DNA of 64,000 bases. It comes from Microbacterium oxydans (GTDB lineage: Bacteria > Actinomycetota > Actinomycetes > Actinomycetales > Microbacteriaceae). Every line of letters starts with the position of its first letter. Within the stretch, counting starts at the first letter, position 1. Positions 9,470-17,923 of the stretch are shown one piece after another. The position numbers were made by a program, and so were the translations under genes. Below the pieces are notes generated by a model. The model did no database searches, was not told the DNA's origin, and saw nothing but the letters and a program-made list of their open reading frames with translations. Where the stretch lies: assembly GCF_006540085.1 (NCBI RefSeq), contig NZ_BJOG01000001.1, positions 620,001-684,000 on the forward strand, read 5' to 3'.

Positions 9470-10570
9470 ATGGAGATCGAGCAGAACCAGGAGTCATGGC
9501 TCAGCCGCAGGGGCGTTCTGCAGGGAGCGGTGGTAGCGGGAGCGGCGTTCCTGGCTGCGACCGGCCGGCCCGCTCCCGCGGCCGCCGCCGGACTGTCCGT
9601 GACGAGGGTCAAGGTGCTCGCCGGCACGCAGAGCCCCGTGCAGTACGGCATCGGGGCCACGGATCTCGGGATCCCCGCTCGCACACCGGATGGTCGGATG
9701 CTCTTCATGTTCGGCGACACGTGGGCCGATGGTGTCGGCGGCGCGAACTGGCGTTCCCCCGTCGCTCTCTACTCCTCGACGACGAACCTCGCCGCGGGAG
9801 TCGCGTTCAACGGGAGCGCGGGTGCCGGAGCGAACACGCAGGGCGTCGCTCCGCAGCTCTGGTATTACCCGCACGACGCCTACTTCACGACAGTGATCCC
9901 CTCCGATGTGATCACCGTCGGATCGCGAATGTATCTGCACGCGATCGTCAATGGCCCTCAGTTCGGAGCCGTGCGCTGGACGGAACTCTGGAAGTCGGAC
10001 GACAACGGCGCGTCCTGGCAGCACACGGGGCTGCAGTTCCCCGCGGATATGGCGGGCGGCAAGTTCCAGTGCATCACGTGGGGCGAGGGCAACGACGGCT
10101 ACGTGTACATCTACGGCACGGGCTTCCAGCGCGACAAGGGCATCGTGCTGTACCGGGTGCCGTCGAACAACATGACGACGCTCTCGGCCTATCAACCGTG
10201 GGGCTTCGCGAACGGTTCATGGGGGTGGGGCAAGCCCGTCACCGAGGTGCTCGGCGGCAAGTTCGGTGAGATGTGCCTGCGACCGCTCGGCGGGAAGTGG
10301 ATTCTCACCTGGTTCAACTCCGGCGCGTATCGGATCGACGCGATGGTCCTGAACACGCCGACCGACAACCTCTACACGGCCACGAAGACCACTCTCCTCA
10401 CCGGCACCGAGTGGAACACGGAAGATGCCTCGCACGTCGCGCAGCTCTACGGCGGCTACATCATCCCCGGGTCGACCCTGTCGGACCTGCACCTCAGCGT
10501 GAGCCAATGGAACACGGGCAACAACAGCGTGTACCACTCGGAGCAGTTCCGCGTGCAGGGGCTGGTGTAG
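9470..10570 (+). CDS. DUF4185/GH183 Tat-exported protein, predicted endo-D-arabinanase
   Basis: 366 residues. The N-terminus has a twin-arginine motif (SRRGVLQGAVV) followed by a hydrophobic helix and an Ala-rich cleavage region (PAAAAG), so it should be exported folded by the Tat route and released. The catalytic part carries GATDLGIPARTPDG and MLFMFGDTW, whose T-D-L-G and F-G-D-T aspartates match those of the first GH183. Later blocks KSDDNGASWQHTG and GFQRDKGIVLYR are beta-propeller-like. Family GH183 members are endo-D-arabinanases. Using a different export route from the lipoprotein GH183 (4838) suggests one surface-bound and one released enzyme. Last gene of the importer operon; a 9-bp hairpin follows at 10614. 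Ribosome site GAGAGGAG before ATG. Confidence 0.88.
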   Translation: MEIEQNQESWLSRRGVLQGAVVAGAAFLAATGRPAPAAAAGLSVTRVKVLAGTQSPVQYGIGATDLGIPARTPDGRMLFMFGDTWADGVGGANWRSPVALYSSTTNLAAGVAFNGSAGAGANTQGVAPQLWYYPHDAYFTTVIPSDVITVGSRMYLHAIVNGPQFGAVRWTELWKSDDNGASWQHTGLQFPADMAGGKFQCITWGEGNDGYVYIYGTGFQRDKGIVLYRVPSNNMTTLSAYQPWGFANGSWGWGKPVTEVLGGKFGEMCLRPLGGKWILTWFNSGAYRIDAMVLNTPTDNLYTATKTTLLTGTEWNTEDASHVAQLYGGYIIPGSTLSDLHLSVSQWNTGNNSVYHSEQFRVQGLV

Positions 10571-10613
10571 GCGGGCGCGTCCAGGAGACCGAAAGCAACG
10601 CTTCCTAGCTTGG

Positions 10614-10636
10614 GGAGCAGGGAACGACCCTGCTCC
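10614..10636 (+). terminator. Hairpin after the importer/GH183 operon
   Basis: Perfect 9-base stem (GGAGCAGGG with its complement) around a 5-base loop AACGA, 44 bases after the GH183 stop and before the doxX-like gene. No U-tract, as usual in high-GC actinobacteria. Confidence 0.65.
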
Positions 10637-10679
10637 GCGCCTGGCGCGCGGGTGTCCTGCCACGAAGGAAGAACTCCTC

Positions 10680-11120
10680 ATGACGAACACCAAAGCCCCC
10701 TCTGCCGCCGCCTCGACCGGCCTCCTGGTCCTCCGGGTCGTCGTCGGCGCGATCTTCGCCGCCCACGGCGCGCAGAAGATCTTCGAGTTCACGCTGCCCG
10801 GGACCATCGGCAGCTTCGCCGGCATGGGAGTGCCGTTCGCCGAGATCGCCGCCCCGCTGGTGGCGTTCCTCGAGCTCGTCGGCGGCATTCTTCTGATCAT
10901 CGGATTCCTCACGAGGCCGGTCGGCATCCTGCTCACCATCGACATGGCGGTGGCGCTTCTCCTCGTGCACCTCCCCGCCGGGCTGTGGGTCGGGGACGGG
11001 GGCTACGAGTTCGTCGCGGTCCTCGGTGTCGCCGCGCTCGCGCTGGCGCTCACGGGAGCCGGCCGTTTCTCCATCGACGGCGCCCTGCTTCGCGGTCGTG
11101 CCCCTGCCTGGCTCGCCTGA
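10680..11120 (+). CDS. DoxX family membrane protein
   Basis: 146 residues with four predicted membrane helices. The DoxX pattern is visible at the start of the first helix (LLVLRVVVGAIFAAHGAQKIFEF) as LRVVVGAIFAAHGAQK and in the second as LVAFLELVGGILLIIGFLTRP (core ELVGGILLI). DoxX proteins are small integral membrane proteins linked to redox or quinone metabolism in several bacteria; the role here is unknown. It stands between the GH183 operon (terminator at 10614) and the convergent GH172 gene, with no regulon operator of its own, so it is probably not part of D-arabinan use. Ribosome site GAAGGAAG lies before the ATG. Confidence 0.88.
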   Translation: MTNTKAPSAAASTGLLVLRVVVGAIFAAHGAQKIFEFTLPGTIGSFAGMGVPFAEIAAPLVAFLELVGGILLIIGFLTRPVGILLTIDMAVALLLVHLPAGLWVGDGGYEFVAVLGVAALALALTGAGRFSIDGALLRGRAPAWLA

Positions 11121-11132
11121 GAGTCGCCGCGC

Positions 11133-12266
11133 TCAGTCCTGAGGCTCGCGGGGCGGAGTGGCGCCGATGTCCGGCACCGGGGCTGTGCCTAGGTGCACCT
11201 CCAGGTCGTCGGCCGTCGGCGTCTTCGGGCGCCGCGCGGTCGGGCGGTCGAGGTAGAACAGTGCGGTGGAGGCGATGTCGTCGCGCAGCGGTAGGTACCG
11301 CCAACCGCTGCGCCATCCGAGCGCCTGGATGTCGACCTTCGGGATACCGGTCGCGAAATGGATCGGGTCGAGCAGGTGCCAGCGGTACATGCCGAAGCGC
11401 TGCTGCGACACATACAGCCCGTCGGGACGGATCACCTGGGGCATGCCCAGATAGGGAGTCGAGAATTCCGTGTAGCCCTGGCCGGGGATGTCGAAGTTCC
11501 AGGCACCGCCGAAGTAGTCCTCTGTCCCCGTGCCGCAGATCGTCGGATAGTCGGTGTCGTCGTCGAGGTAGAACTTGATCTCGCCTTCGCCCCACCATCC
11601 GTTGGAGTTCACGCCCCAGGCGATGTACGTGCCGACGTACTGACCCTGCCCTTCGACGCCCTCCAGAATCACGTGCGGGGTGAGATCGGCCAGCGGGTTC
11701 GATCGACGCCACTGCGCGTGGAAGTACGCGTCGTTCGAGTGGTCGCCTCCGACCTCGTAGGTCACCTGGTAGTAGACACGCACGTCGACGACGGAGGTGT
11801 TCTCGAGGGTCAGTCTGGCGCCGTCCTTGAACGGCATCGGCCAGTAGGAGTTGAATCCGCCGTGCGGGTTCGCAGCGATCGTCTGCGAGTTCACCTGCGC
11901 GAAGACTCCCCAGGCGTTGCAGAAGAAGTCGCCGTACGGCACCTCGACGGCGGGTTCGTCGGCGCCGTCCCAATATGCGCGCAGCAGCAGGGTGCGCCAG
12001 TTGTCGGTATGGGTCGTGATCCAGAGGTGGGTGATCTTGCCCGCACCGGTGATGTTCGCGAGCTCGAGCGTCTCGCCGGCCTTCATGTCCATGCTGGGCG
12101 AGATCTTCCAACCGGGACCGAGGTCACGAGCGTTCATAGCGCCCGTGCCCTCGGTCGCGCGGCCACCGCCCCCAGCGGATCCGTCGAAGTTCTCGGGGGA
12201 GATCGATCGGGTCTGCACCGGTCGCAGCGCTGCGAGGGATGCCAGATCAGAAGCAGAGGAAGTCAT
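11133..12266 (-). CDS. DUF2961/GH172 protein, predicted exo-alpha-D-arabinofuranosidase
   Basis: 377 residues without a signal peptide, so intracellular. DUF2961 hallmarks: GGFNSYWPMPFKDGARLTL (core NSYWPMPF), WWGEGEIKFYLDDD and ICGTGTEDYFGGAW; Glu227 or Glu229 and Glu249 in the last two motifs are the candidate catalytic pair, with spacing like that of characterised GH172 enzymes. GH172 includes difructose-dianhydride enzymes and exo-alpha-D-arabinofuranosidases. Two GH183 genes alongside favour the latter: removing terminal alpha-D-Araf from imported oligosaccharides. ATG 12266 is preferred over the upstream in-frame ATG at 12377, which would overlap lacI. The operator/-10 (TACATT, 12279-12274) ends 7 bases before this ATG and there is no Shine-Dalgarno, pointing to a leaderless mRNA. 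Confidence 0.88.
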   Translation of the reverse strand: MTSSASDLASLAALRPVQTRSISPENFDGSAGGGGRATEGTGAMNARDLGPGWKISPSMDMKAGETLELANITGAGKITHLWITTHTDNWRTLLLRAYWDGADEPAVEVPYGDFFCNAWGVFAQVNSQTIAANPHGGFNSYWPMPFKDGARLTLENTSVVDVRVYYQVTYEVGGDHSNDAYFHAQWRRSNPLADLTPHVILEGVEGQGQYVGTYIAWGVNSNGWWGEGEIKFYLDDDTDYPTICGTGTEDYFGGAWNFDIPGQGYTEFSTPYLGMPQVIRPDGLYVSQQRFGMYRWHLLDPIHFATGIPKVDIQALGWRSGWRYLPLRDDIASTALFYLDRPTARRPKTPTADDLEVHLGTAPVPDIGATPPREPQD

Positions 12267-12276
12267 GGGCGCCAAT

Positions 12277-12288
12277 GTAATCGATTTC
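12277..12288. promoter_or_regulatory. LacI-type operator, D-arabinan regulon site C (one mismatch)
   Basis: GTAATCGATTTC on the + strand, one base away from the perfect palindrome of the other three sites. The changed base creates a TACATT -10 hexamer on the - strand inside the operator. It lies in the 103-base gap between the divergent GH172 and lacI genes, so it could serve both. Confidence 0.78.
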
Positions 12289-12369
12289 AGATGAGAACGC
12301 CAGAGAATCGAGGTGTGCGCGATACTGTTGCTTTCACGTCCGGCGCGTCCGGGCAGGCAGTGAGGGTGC

Positions 12370-13353
12370 ATGGCCACGATCTATGACGTCGCGGAACTCG
12401 CGGGTGTCTCCCCGGCGACCGTCTCGCGTGTGTTCAACGGCACGAGCGTGTCCGAGGAGAAGGTGGCCGCCGTGCGCGACGCCGCGGCCCGGCTGAACTT
12501 CACGCCGAATCGCACGGCTCGTACACTCCGACGCCAGAGCTCCGAGGTCATCGCGCTCGTGATCCCGGACATCGAGAACCCCTACTTCACGGAGATGGCG
12601 CGAGGGGTCGAAGACGTCGCCTCCGAGGCGGGCTACTCGGTCGTCCTGTGCAACTCCGACGCGCAGATGGAGAAGGAGGCGACATACCTCCGTATCGCGA
12701 TCTCCGAGCACATGTCGGGGATCATCATCGCGACGGCCGACGAGCGGTCCAACCTCGAGGGCATCCTCGCGACGGGGCGTCCCGTCGTGGCGGTCGACCG
12801 CAGCACCACGTACGACATCGACGGTGTCGTGATGGCGAACCGTGCAGCGGGCACGTCCGCGACGCAGGATCTGATCGACGCGGGCTATCGTCGCATCGCC
12901 TATATCGGCGGGCCCGAGCACATCGATACCGCGGCGGAGCGAGCCGCAGGATGGCGCTCCGTGCTCGCTGCGGCTCAGCCCGACCTCGACCTCGACGAGC
13001 TCGCACGATTCGCGACGTTCCGCGTGGAGGGGGGCCGTGCCGCTATGGAGGAGCTCCTCGCGCTTCCCGAGCCGCCCGATGCCGTGGTCGCCGGGAACAA
13101 CCTCATCGGCGTCGGCGCCATCCAGGTGCTCACCGAGCACGGGCTCACTCCGCCGCAGGTCGGTGTCGCCGTGATCGGGTCACTGCCCTTCACGACGCTG
13201 TCTCCCACCGCCGTCACCGTCGTTCGCCTGCCGGCGCGCCACATGGGTGTGACGGCGGCGCGGATGCTGCTCGAGCGCATCAAGGGCGACCGGCAGCCCT
13301 CGCGCACCGTGGTGCTGCGCAACGAGATCCAACCCGCCAGCCAGCGGGTCTAG
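12370..13353 (+). CDS. LacI-family regulator of the D-arabinan locus
   Basis: 327 residues. The N-terminal LacI helix-turn-helix reads ATIYDVAELAGVSPATVSRVFNG (core VSPATVSRVFNG), with the hinge helix RTARTLRRQSSEVIAL. A periplasmic-binding-protein-like effector domain follows (VIPDIENPYFTEMARG). Inferred to bind the GAAATCGATTTC operators at 4790, 6026, 12277 and 13801 and to release them on binding a sugar inducer, perhaps D-arabinose or a derivative. This is the only LacI gene within the locus; the other (33682) has different sites around it. It reads away from the GH172 gene, and its stop overlaps by four bases the stop of the convergent small gene at 13350. Confidence 0.92.
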   Translation: MATIYDVAELAGVSPATVSRVFNGTSVSEEKVAAVRDAAARLNFTPNRTARTLRRQSSEVIALVIPDIENPYFTEMARGVEDVASEAGYSVVLCNSDAQMEKEATYLRIAISEHMSGIIIATADERSNLEGILATGRPVVAVDRSTTYDIDGVVMANRAAGTSATQDLIDAGYRRIAYIGGPEHIDTAAERAAGWRSVLAAAQPDLDLDELARFATFRVEGGRAAMEELLALPEPPDAVVAGNNLIGVGAIQVLTEHGLTPPQVGVAVIGSLPFTTLSPTAVTVVRLPARHMGVTAARMLLERIKGDRQPSRTVVLRNEIQPASQRV

Positions 13354-13670
13354 CGGGAGCCCCAGAAGCGGGTCGCCAGGTGGGCGACCTCTTTGTCGAG
13401 CTCTTCGAGTCGTCGATCGACAGAGCCCAGTCGCGCGTCGAACGTCGCCTCCAGAGCGTCGAATCGGGTGTCGACCCTCGCGTCCATCGCCTCGAACTTC
13501 GTCTCCATCGCCTGGAGCTTCGTCTCCATCGTCTCGAACCGGTATCCCAGCTCGCGCCGGAGGGACGATGTCATCTTGTCGTTCTGGCGGATGAGGACGG
13601 TCAGCGCCCCCAGCATGAAGGCAGCGAACACGCCGATCAGAGTCCAGACCTGGGGTTCGTTCATCTGCAT
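13350..13670 (-). CDS. Small membrane-anchored coiled-coil protein, copy 1
   Basis: 106 residues, family not recognised. It has one N-terminal membrane helix (about residues 8-28: WTLIGVFAAFMLGALTVLI), then a long heptad-patterned coiled coil (METKLQAMETKFEAMDARVD and more) and a short tail ending ATRFWGSR. It is a clear paralogue of the 92-residue protein at 19569: both start with DPQVWTLIGVFAA or EPQVWTLIGVFAA and end LATRFW. Both lie just outside the kinase-GH116-isomerase operon, on the opposite strand, and share an identical 15-base promoter element 29 bases before the ATG. A membrane-tethered oligomeric protein is likely; function unknown. Confidence 0.85.
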   Translation of the reverse strand: MQMNEPQVWTLIGVFAAFMLGALTVLIRQNDKMTSSLRRELGYRFETMETKLQAMETKFEAMDARVDTRFDALEATFDARLGSVDRRLEELDKEVAHLATRFWGSR

Positions 13671-13698
13671 GGCTCCATCCTGCGGGGGAGTCCTCAGA

Positions 13699-13713
13699 TT
13701 GTCACGGTATTCC
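13699..13713 (-). promoter_or_regulatory. Promoter element shared by the two coiled-coil genes, copy 1
   Basis: GGAATACCGTGACAA on the - strand, identical to 19890-19876 and at exactly the same distance (29 bases) from the ATG. It contains TACCGT, which fits the actinobacterial TAnnnT -10 pattern. Confidence 0.6.
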
Positions 13714-13800
13714 AGTGCGGCTCGGGCTCGAGCCCGTGAAGAGTGGAGAGCGCGCGCTCCCCGCAGATCGTGCAGGAAAGGTCGGATCTTCTTGCGATGT

Positions 13801-13812
13801 GAAATCGATTTC
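13801..13812. promoter_or_regulatory. LacI-type operator, D-arabinan regulon site D
   Basis: Perfect GAAATCGATTTC palindrome in the 15-base context shared with sites A and B. A TAAAGT -10-like hexamer starts at 13816, three bases after the site, and the FGGY kinase starts at 13866. Confidence 0.87.
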
Positions 13813-13865
13813 GCATAAAGTGGCCACAGGTTTCAGATTCTGTGCCCGGTTTCAAGGAGGACACC

Positions 13866-15359
13866 ATGCGCTGCACCCTCGGGGTGGACATCGGCACGTC
13901 CAGCAGCAAAGGCGTGCTGGTGGGGGTCGACGGCACGATCATCGCGTCGGCGAGCCGTGCGCACGAGGTTCGCCGCCCCCACACCGGCTGGGTCGAGATG
14001 GACGGCGACGTGTGGTGGGACGAGTTCGTCTCGATCTCTCGCGAGCTGCTCGAGACGGTGCCCGATGCCGAGGTGGTCGGAGTCGGTGTGAGCGGGATGG
14101 GGCCGTGCATCCTCCTCGCCGACGAGGATGACCGCCCGGTGCGTCCCGCCATCCTCTACGGCGTCGACACGCGCTCGACGGCGCAGATCGATCGGATGAC
14201 GGGCGATCTCGGCATCGAGGAGATCACGCGCGTCGGCGGATCGACGCTCACCTCGCAGGCGGGTGGCCCCAAGATCGCCTGGATCGGGGATGAGGAGCCG
14301 GAGGCCCTGGCGCGTGCGCGACGCCTCTTCATGCCGGCGTCGTGGCTGACCAGGAACCTCACCGGGGCGTATGTGCTCGACCACCAGTCCGCGAGTCAGG
14401 TCTCGCCGTTCTACGACATCGAGGCCGAGAGCTGGTACGGGCCGTGGTGGGAGCTATACGCGGGCGGTATCGAGCAGCCCGCACTGCTCTGGGCGGGCGA
14501 CCTGGCAGGAGAGGTCACCGCCGGCGCGGCAGCGGCAACCGGCATCCCGGCGGGAACACCCGTGATCACGGGCAGCATCGACGCCTGGACGGAGGCGGTC
14601 AGCGTCGGCGCGCACGAGGTCGGCGACCTCATGCTCATGTACGGGACGACGATGTTCCTGGTCGCGACGGGGGCGGAGACCCTGCGCACCCCGTCGATGT
14701 GGACCACTGCGGGAGCGTTCGCCGGCACACGCAACCTCGCGGGCGGGCTCTCCACGTCCGGCGCGCTGACCGCCTGGTTGAAGGATCTGACCGGGGCGGA
14801 TTACCCCGAGCTGCTGGCAGAGGCGGAGCTCTCTCCACCCGGTGCGAGGGGATTGCTCGTGCTGCCGTACTTCGCCGGGGAGCGTACCCCGATCCAAGAC
14901 CCTGATGCCCGGGGCGTGATCGCCGGACTCACGCTCGAGCACACGCGAGGCGACCTCTATCGTGCCGCTCTCGAGGCCACGGCGCTCGGCGTGCGCCACA
15001 ACGTGGAGACCATGCGCGCGGCGGGTGCCGACATTCGTCGGATCGTCGCGGTGGGCGGGGGCACCCAGGGGCGGCTCTGGCCGCAGGTGGTCTCCGACGT
15101 GACAGGTCTCGCGCAGGAGGTACCGCAGACGACGATCGGCGCGAGTTACGGTGCGGCCTTCCTCGCCGCGACCGCGATCGCCGCGCCTGACGCGACGCCG
15201 GTGATCACGGACTGGAACCCCGTCGCGGAGACGATCCGGCCTGATGAGGCGCTGCGCCCGGCCTACGACGACCTGTTCGACAGATACGTGCGCCTCTACG
15301 CGGATTCGAAGGACGTCGTGCACGAACTCGCAGACACGCAGCGCGGAGCATCCGCATGA
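13866..15359 (+). CDS. FGGY-family carbohydrate kinase, predicted D-ribulokinase
   Basis: 497 residues. The N-terminal FGGY domain starts with the ATP-binding loop GVDIGTSSSKGVLVG; the C-terminal domain has the second adenosine-binding region, visible as RRIVAVGGGTQGRLWPQVVSD (core VGGGTQGRLW). FGGY kinases phosphorylate pentuloses, hexuloses or polyols. Its operon partners, a fucose/arabinose-isomerase-like protein and a GH116, together with the GH183/GH172 genes, suggest D-ribulose as substrate, giving D-ribulose 5-phosphate; xylulokinase activity is the alternative from sequence alone. ATG 13866 has the ribosome site AAGGAGGA directly upstream and is preferred over GTG 13842. First gene of a three-gene operon behind operator D; the stop overlaps the GH116 start (ATGA). 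Confidence 0.88.
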   Translation: MRCTLGVDIGTSSSKGVLVGVDGTIIASASRAHEVRRPHTGWVEMDGDVWWDEFVSISRELLETVPDAEVVGVGVSGMGPCILLADEDDRPVRPAILYGVDTRSTAQIDRMTGDLGIEEITRVGGSTLTSQAGGPKIAWIGDEEPEALARARRLFMPASWLTRNLTGAYVLDHQSASQVSPFYDIEAESWYGPWWELYAGGIEQPALLWAGDLAGEVTAGAAAATGIPAGTPVITGSIDAWTEAVSVGAHEVGDLMLMYGTTMFLVATGAETLRTPSMWTTAGAFAGTRNLAGGLSTSGALTAWLKDLTGADYPELLAEAELSPPGARGLLVLPYFAGERTPIQDPDARGVIAGLTLEHTRGDLYRAALEATALGVRHNVETMRAAGADIRRIVAVGGGTQGRLWPQVVSDVTGLAQEVPQTTIGASYGAAFLAATAIAAPDATPVITDWNPVAETIRPDEALRPAYDDLFDRYVRLYADSKDVVHELADTQRGASA

Positions 15360-17923
15360 CCCGCGAACGGCGCGCCCGCGGTATCCCGCACACGTCGCAG
15401 GCGACGGCGTTCCCGCTGGGAGGCATCGGGACGGGCAATGTGTCGATCGGTGCCAGGGGAGAGCTGCGCGACTGGGAGCTCGAGAACCTTCCGGACAAGG
15501 GGCGTCGCAACCCGCACTCCTTCTTCGCGATCCATGCGGCTCCGGAGGGCGGCGACGCGGTCACCCGAGTGCTCGAAGCGCGGCTCGGCGGGCGTCACGA
15601 TGCAGACGCGGGCTACGCGTTCGACCAGCTCGCGGGCCTCCCGCGACTCGATGCCGCGACGCTGCACGGCGAGTACCCGGTGGTCGACGTCGACTTCAGC
15701 GACGCCGTCCTACCGGTCGACGTCTCGCTGCACGCCTTCACACCCCTGGTGCCTCTCGACGCGGACGAGTCCGGCATCCCGGCAGCGGTGCTGCGTTACC
15801 GCGTGACGAACCCTGGGTCGGTCCCGGTGGCGGTCACGGTCGTGGGCAGCATCTCGCACACGGCGGGGCGTGGCACCCCGGGGCCGGATGCGCCATGGGG
15901 GATGCGTGCGACGCAGACGGTGCGCTGGCGCGACGACGGCGAGGTGCGCGGACTCGACTTCGGGGTGGATCTGCCCGAGGATGACTTCGGCTACGGGACG
16001 CTGAGCCTCACCACGACGGATGCGGCCACGACCGCCAAGCCGCAGTGGGTCACCAGCTACTGGCCCGACGGTGCACGGCTGTTCTGGAACGATCTGACTG
16101 ACGACGGGCTGCTCGCGGCGGAGCCGAGGCTCACGCTGGAGGATCGGCCCAGAGGGCTCTTCGCCGAACCCGATGCCGATCCGGACGCCGCGCCGCTGAC
16201 CGAAGCGGAGATGCTGGCGAAGCTTCCCCGTCTGCGCACCGGCTCGCTCGGCATCGTGCACGTCCTCGCTCCCGGTGAGAGCCGCGACTTCGAGTTCGTG
16301 CTGTCGTGGAGCTTCCCGAATCGTCGTCGTGGGTGGAACGGGCATATCGTGTTCGCCGACCCGAACCTCGACGAGATCGTGCGGAACCACTACGCGACGC
16401 TGTGGCCGGATGCCTGGGCCGCCGCTGCCCACGTGCACGCGCACCTCGCAGAGCTCGAGGAGACGACGGATGCGTTCGTCGAGGCGCTGTACGGCGGGAG
16501 TCTCGATCCGGTGCTGATCGATGCGATCGGAGCGAACATCGCGGCCGCCCGTTCCACGACCGGCTTCGTCATCGAATCCCCGAACTCCGAGCTGGGCGAT
16601 GGACCGGTGTTCGCGGCGTGGGAGGGATCTTTCGATCACGGCGGCTCGTGCGAGGGCACCTGTACCCACGTGTGGTCGTATGCGCAGACCCTCGCCTGGC
16701 TCTTCCCCTCGCTCGAAAGAAGTGCTCGGCGGGTGGAGTATCTGCTCGAGACGGACGAGTCCGGGGCGCAGAAGTTCCGCGGCAACCGCGTCTTCGGAGG
16801 TCCCTCCTGGTTCATGGGTCCGGCCGTCGACGGACAGCTCGGCACTCTGCTCCGCCTGCACCGGGAATGGCGCTTCAGTGGAGACGACGACTTCCTGCGT
16901 GAACTGTGGCCCGCAGCCGCTCGCACCCTGGACTACGCGATCAGGGTATGGGATCGCGACGGAGACGGGCTCCTCGACGGGGAGATGCACAACACCTACG
17001 ACATCGAGTTCCACGGGGCAGAGCCCCTCGCGAACGGCGTGCACCTCGCGGCGCTCCGGGCGGGTACGCGCATGGCTGCCCATCTCGGTGAGGACCGGCG
17101 GGCGGAGGCATGGTCGGCTCGAGCGGACCATGTCGCCGCGGCGATGGACGAGACGCTGTGGAACGGTGAGTACTACCGCCAGGTGATCGGCGATGCCGAC
17201 GCGCACCGGTACCAGTACGGCGATGGCGTGCTGTCGGATCAGCTCCTCGGGCAGTTCCACGCATTCGTGAACGGCCTCGGGCACATTCTTCCCCCGGAAC
17301 GAGTCGATTCGGCGCTTGCCGCGATCGTGGCGCACAATCACCGTGACGACCTGTCTGCGCACGAGAGCACGCAGCGCGTCTACGCCCTGAACGACGAAGG
17401 TGGGCTCCTGCTCGCATCCTGGCCGCACGGTGGACGCCCGGCGATCCCCTTCGTCTACTCCGACGAGGTGTGGACGGGAGTCGAGCATCAGGTCGCGGCC
17501 TCGCTTCTCTATGCCGGCCGCGTCGATGACGCGATCCTCGTCGAGCGTTCGTTGCGCGGGCGGTATGACGGGCGTCACCGCAGTCCGTGGAACGAGATCG
17601 AATGCGGCAACCACTACGCACGATCGCTCGCGTCGTGGGCGCTTCTGCTCGGAGCGAGCGGTGTGCAGTGGGATGCCCCAAGCGGCGAGCTCTCCTTCGC
17701 TCCGGCGACCGGCGGTGATCTCCGCAGCCTGTTCACCACGGGAACCGGCTGGGGGCGTGTCGAGATCGACGAGCATGAACTGGCCATCCATCTCGACGGC
17801 GGCACGCTCGATGTCGCAGACCTGCGGCTGCGCGGCCGGACCGTCGGCCGCGACATCCGACTCCGAGCCGGGGATACGCATCGTTCCCGGCTCACCCCGA
17901 CCCCAACCCCGGAGGCATCATGA
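15356..17923 (+). CDS. GH116 protein, predicted exo-beta-D-arabinofuranosidase
   Basis: 855 residues without a signal peptide, hence intracellular. The N-terminal beta-sandwich opens with the GH116 pattern AFPLGGIGTGNVSIGARGEL; the (alpha/alpha)6 catalytic domain contains SCEGTCTHVWSYAQ, with candidate nucleophile Glu433, and HNTYDIEFHG, with candidate acid/base Asp549. GH116 is best known for beta-glucosidase, beta-xylosidase and glucosylceramidase activity. An exo-beta-D-arabinofuranosidase of this family works with GH183 and GH172 in M. arabinogalactanolyticum, as I recall. The identical enzyme set here favours that activity, removing the beta-1,2-linked terminal D-Araf caps of mycobacterial arabinan. 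Translationally coupled on both sides (ATGA overlaps with kinase and isomerase). Confidence 0.85.
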   Translation: MTRERRARGIPHTSQATAFPLGGIGTGNVSIGARGELRDWELENLPDKGRRNPHSFFAIHAAPEGGDAVTRVLEARLGGRHDADAGYAFDQLAGLPRLDAATLHGEYPVVDVDFSDAVLPVDVSLHAFTPLVPLDADESGIPAAVLRYRVTNPGSVPVAVTVVGSISHTAGRGTPGPDAPWGMRATQTVRWRDDGEVRGLDFGVDLPEDDFGYGTLSLTTTDAATTAKPQWVTSYWPDGARLFWNDLTDDGLLAAEPRLTLEDRPRGLFAEPDADPDAAPLTEAEMLAKLPRLRTGSLGIVHVLAPGESRDFEFVLSWSFPNRRRGWNGHIVFADPNLDEIVRNHYATLWPDAWAAAAHVHAHLAELEETTDAFVEALYGGSLDPVLIDAIGANIAAARSTTGFVIESPNSELGDGPVFAAWEGSFDHGGSCEGTCTHVWSYAQTLAWLFPSLERSARRVEYLLETDESGAQKFRGNRVFGGPSWFMGPAVDGQLGTLLRLHREWRFSGDDDFLRELWPAAARTLDYAIRVWDRDGDGLLDGEMHNTYDIEFHGAEPLANGVHLAALRAGTRMAAHLGEDRRAEAWSARADHVAAAMDETLWNGEYYRQVIGDADAHRYQYGDGVLSDQLLGQFHAFVNGLGHILPPERVDSALAAIVAHNHRDDLSAHESTQRVYALNDEGGLLLASWPHGGRPAIPFVYSDEVWTGVEHQVAASLLYAGRVDDAILVERSLRGRYDGRHRSPWNEIECGNHYARSLASWALLLGASGVQWDAPSGELSFAPATGGDLRSLFTTGTGWGRVEIDEHELAIHLDGGTLDVADLRLRGRTVGRDIRLRAGDTHRSRLTPTPTPEAS

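Noticed and set aside
12267..12377. Longer start for the GH172 gene at 12377
   Set aside because: Would overlap the lacI start and include the operator; the extra 37 residues are not GH172-like.
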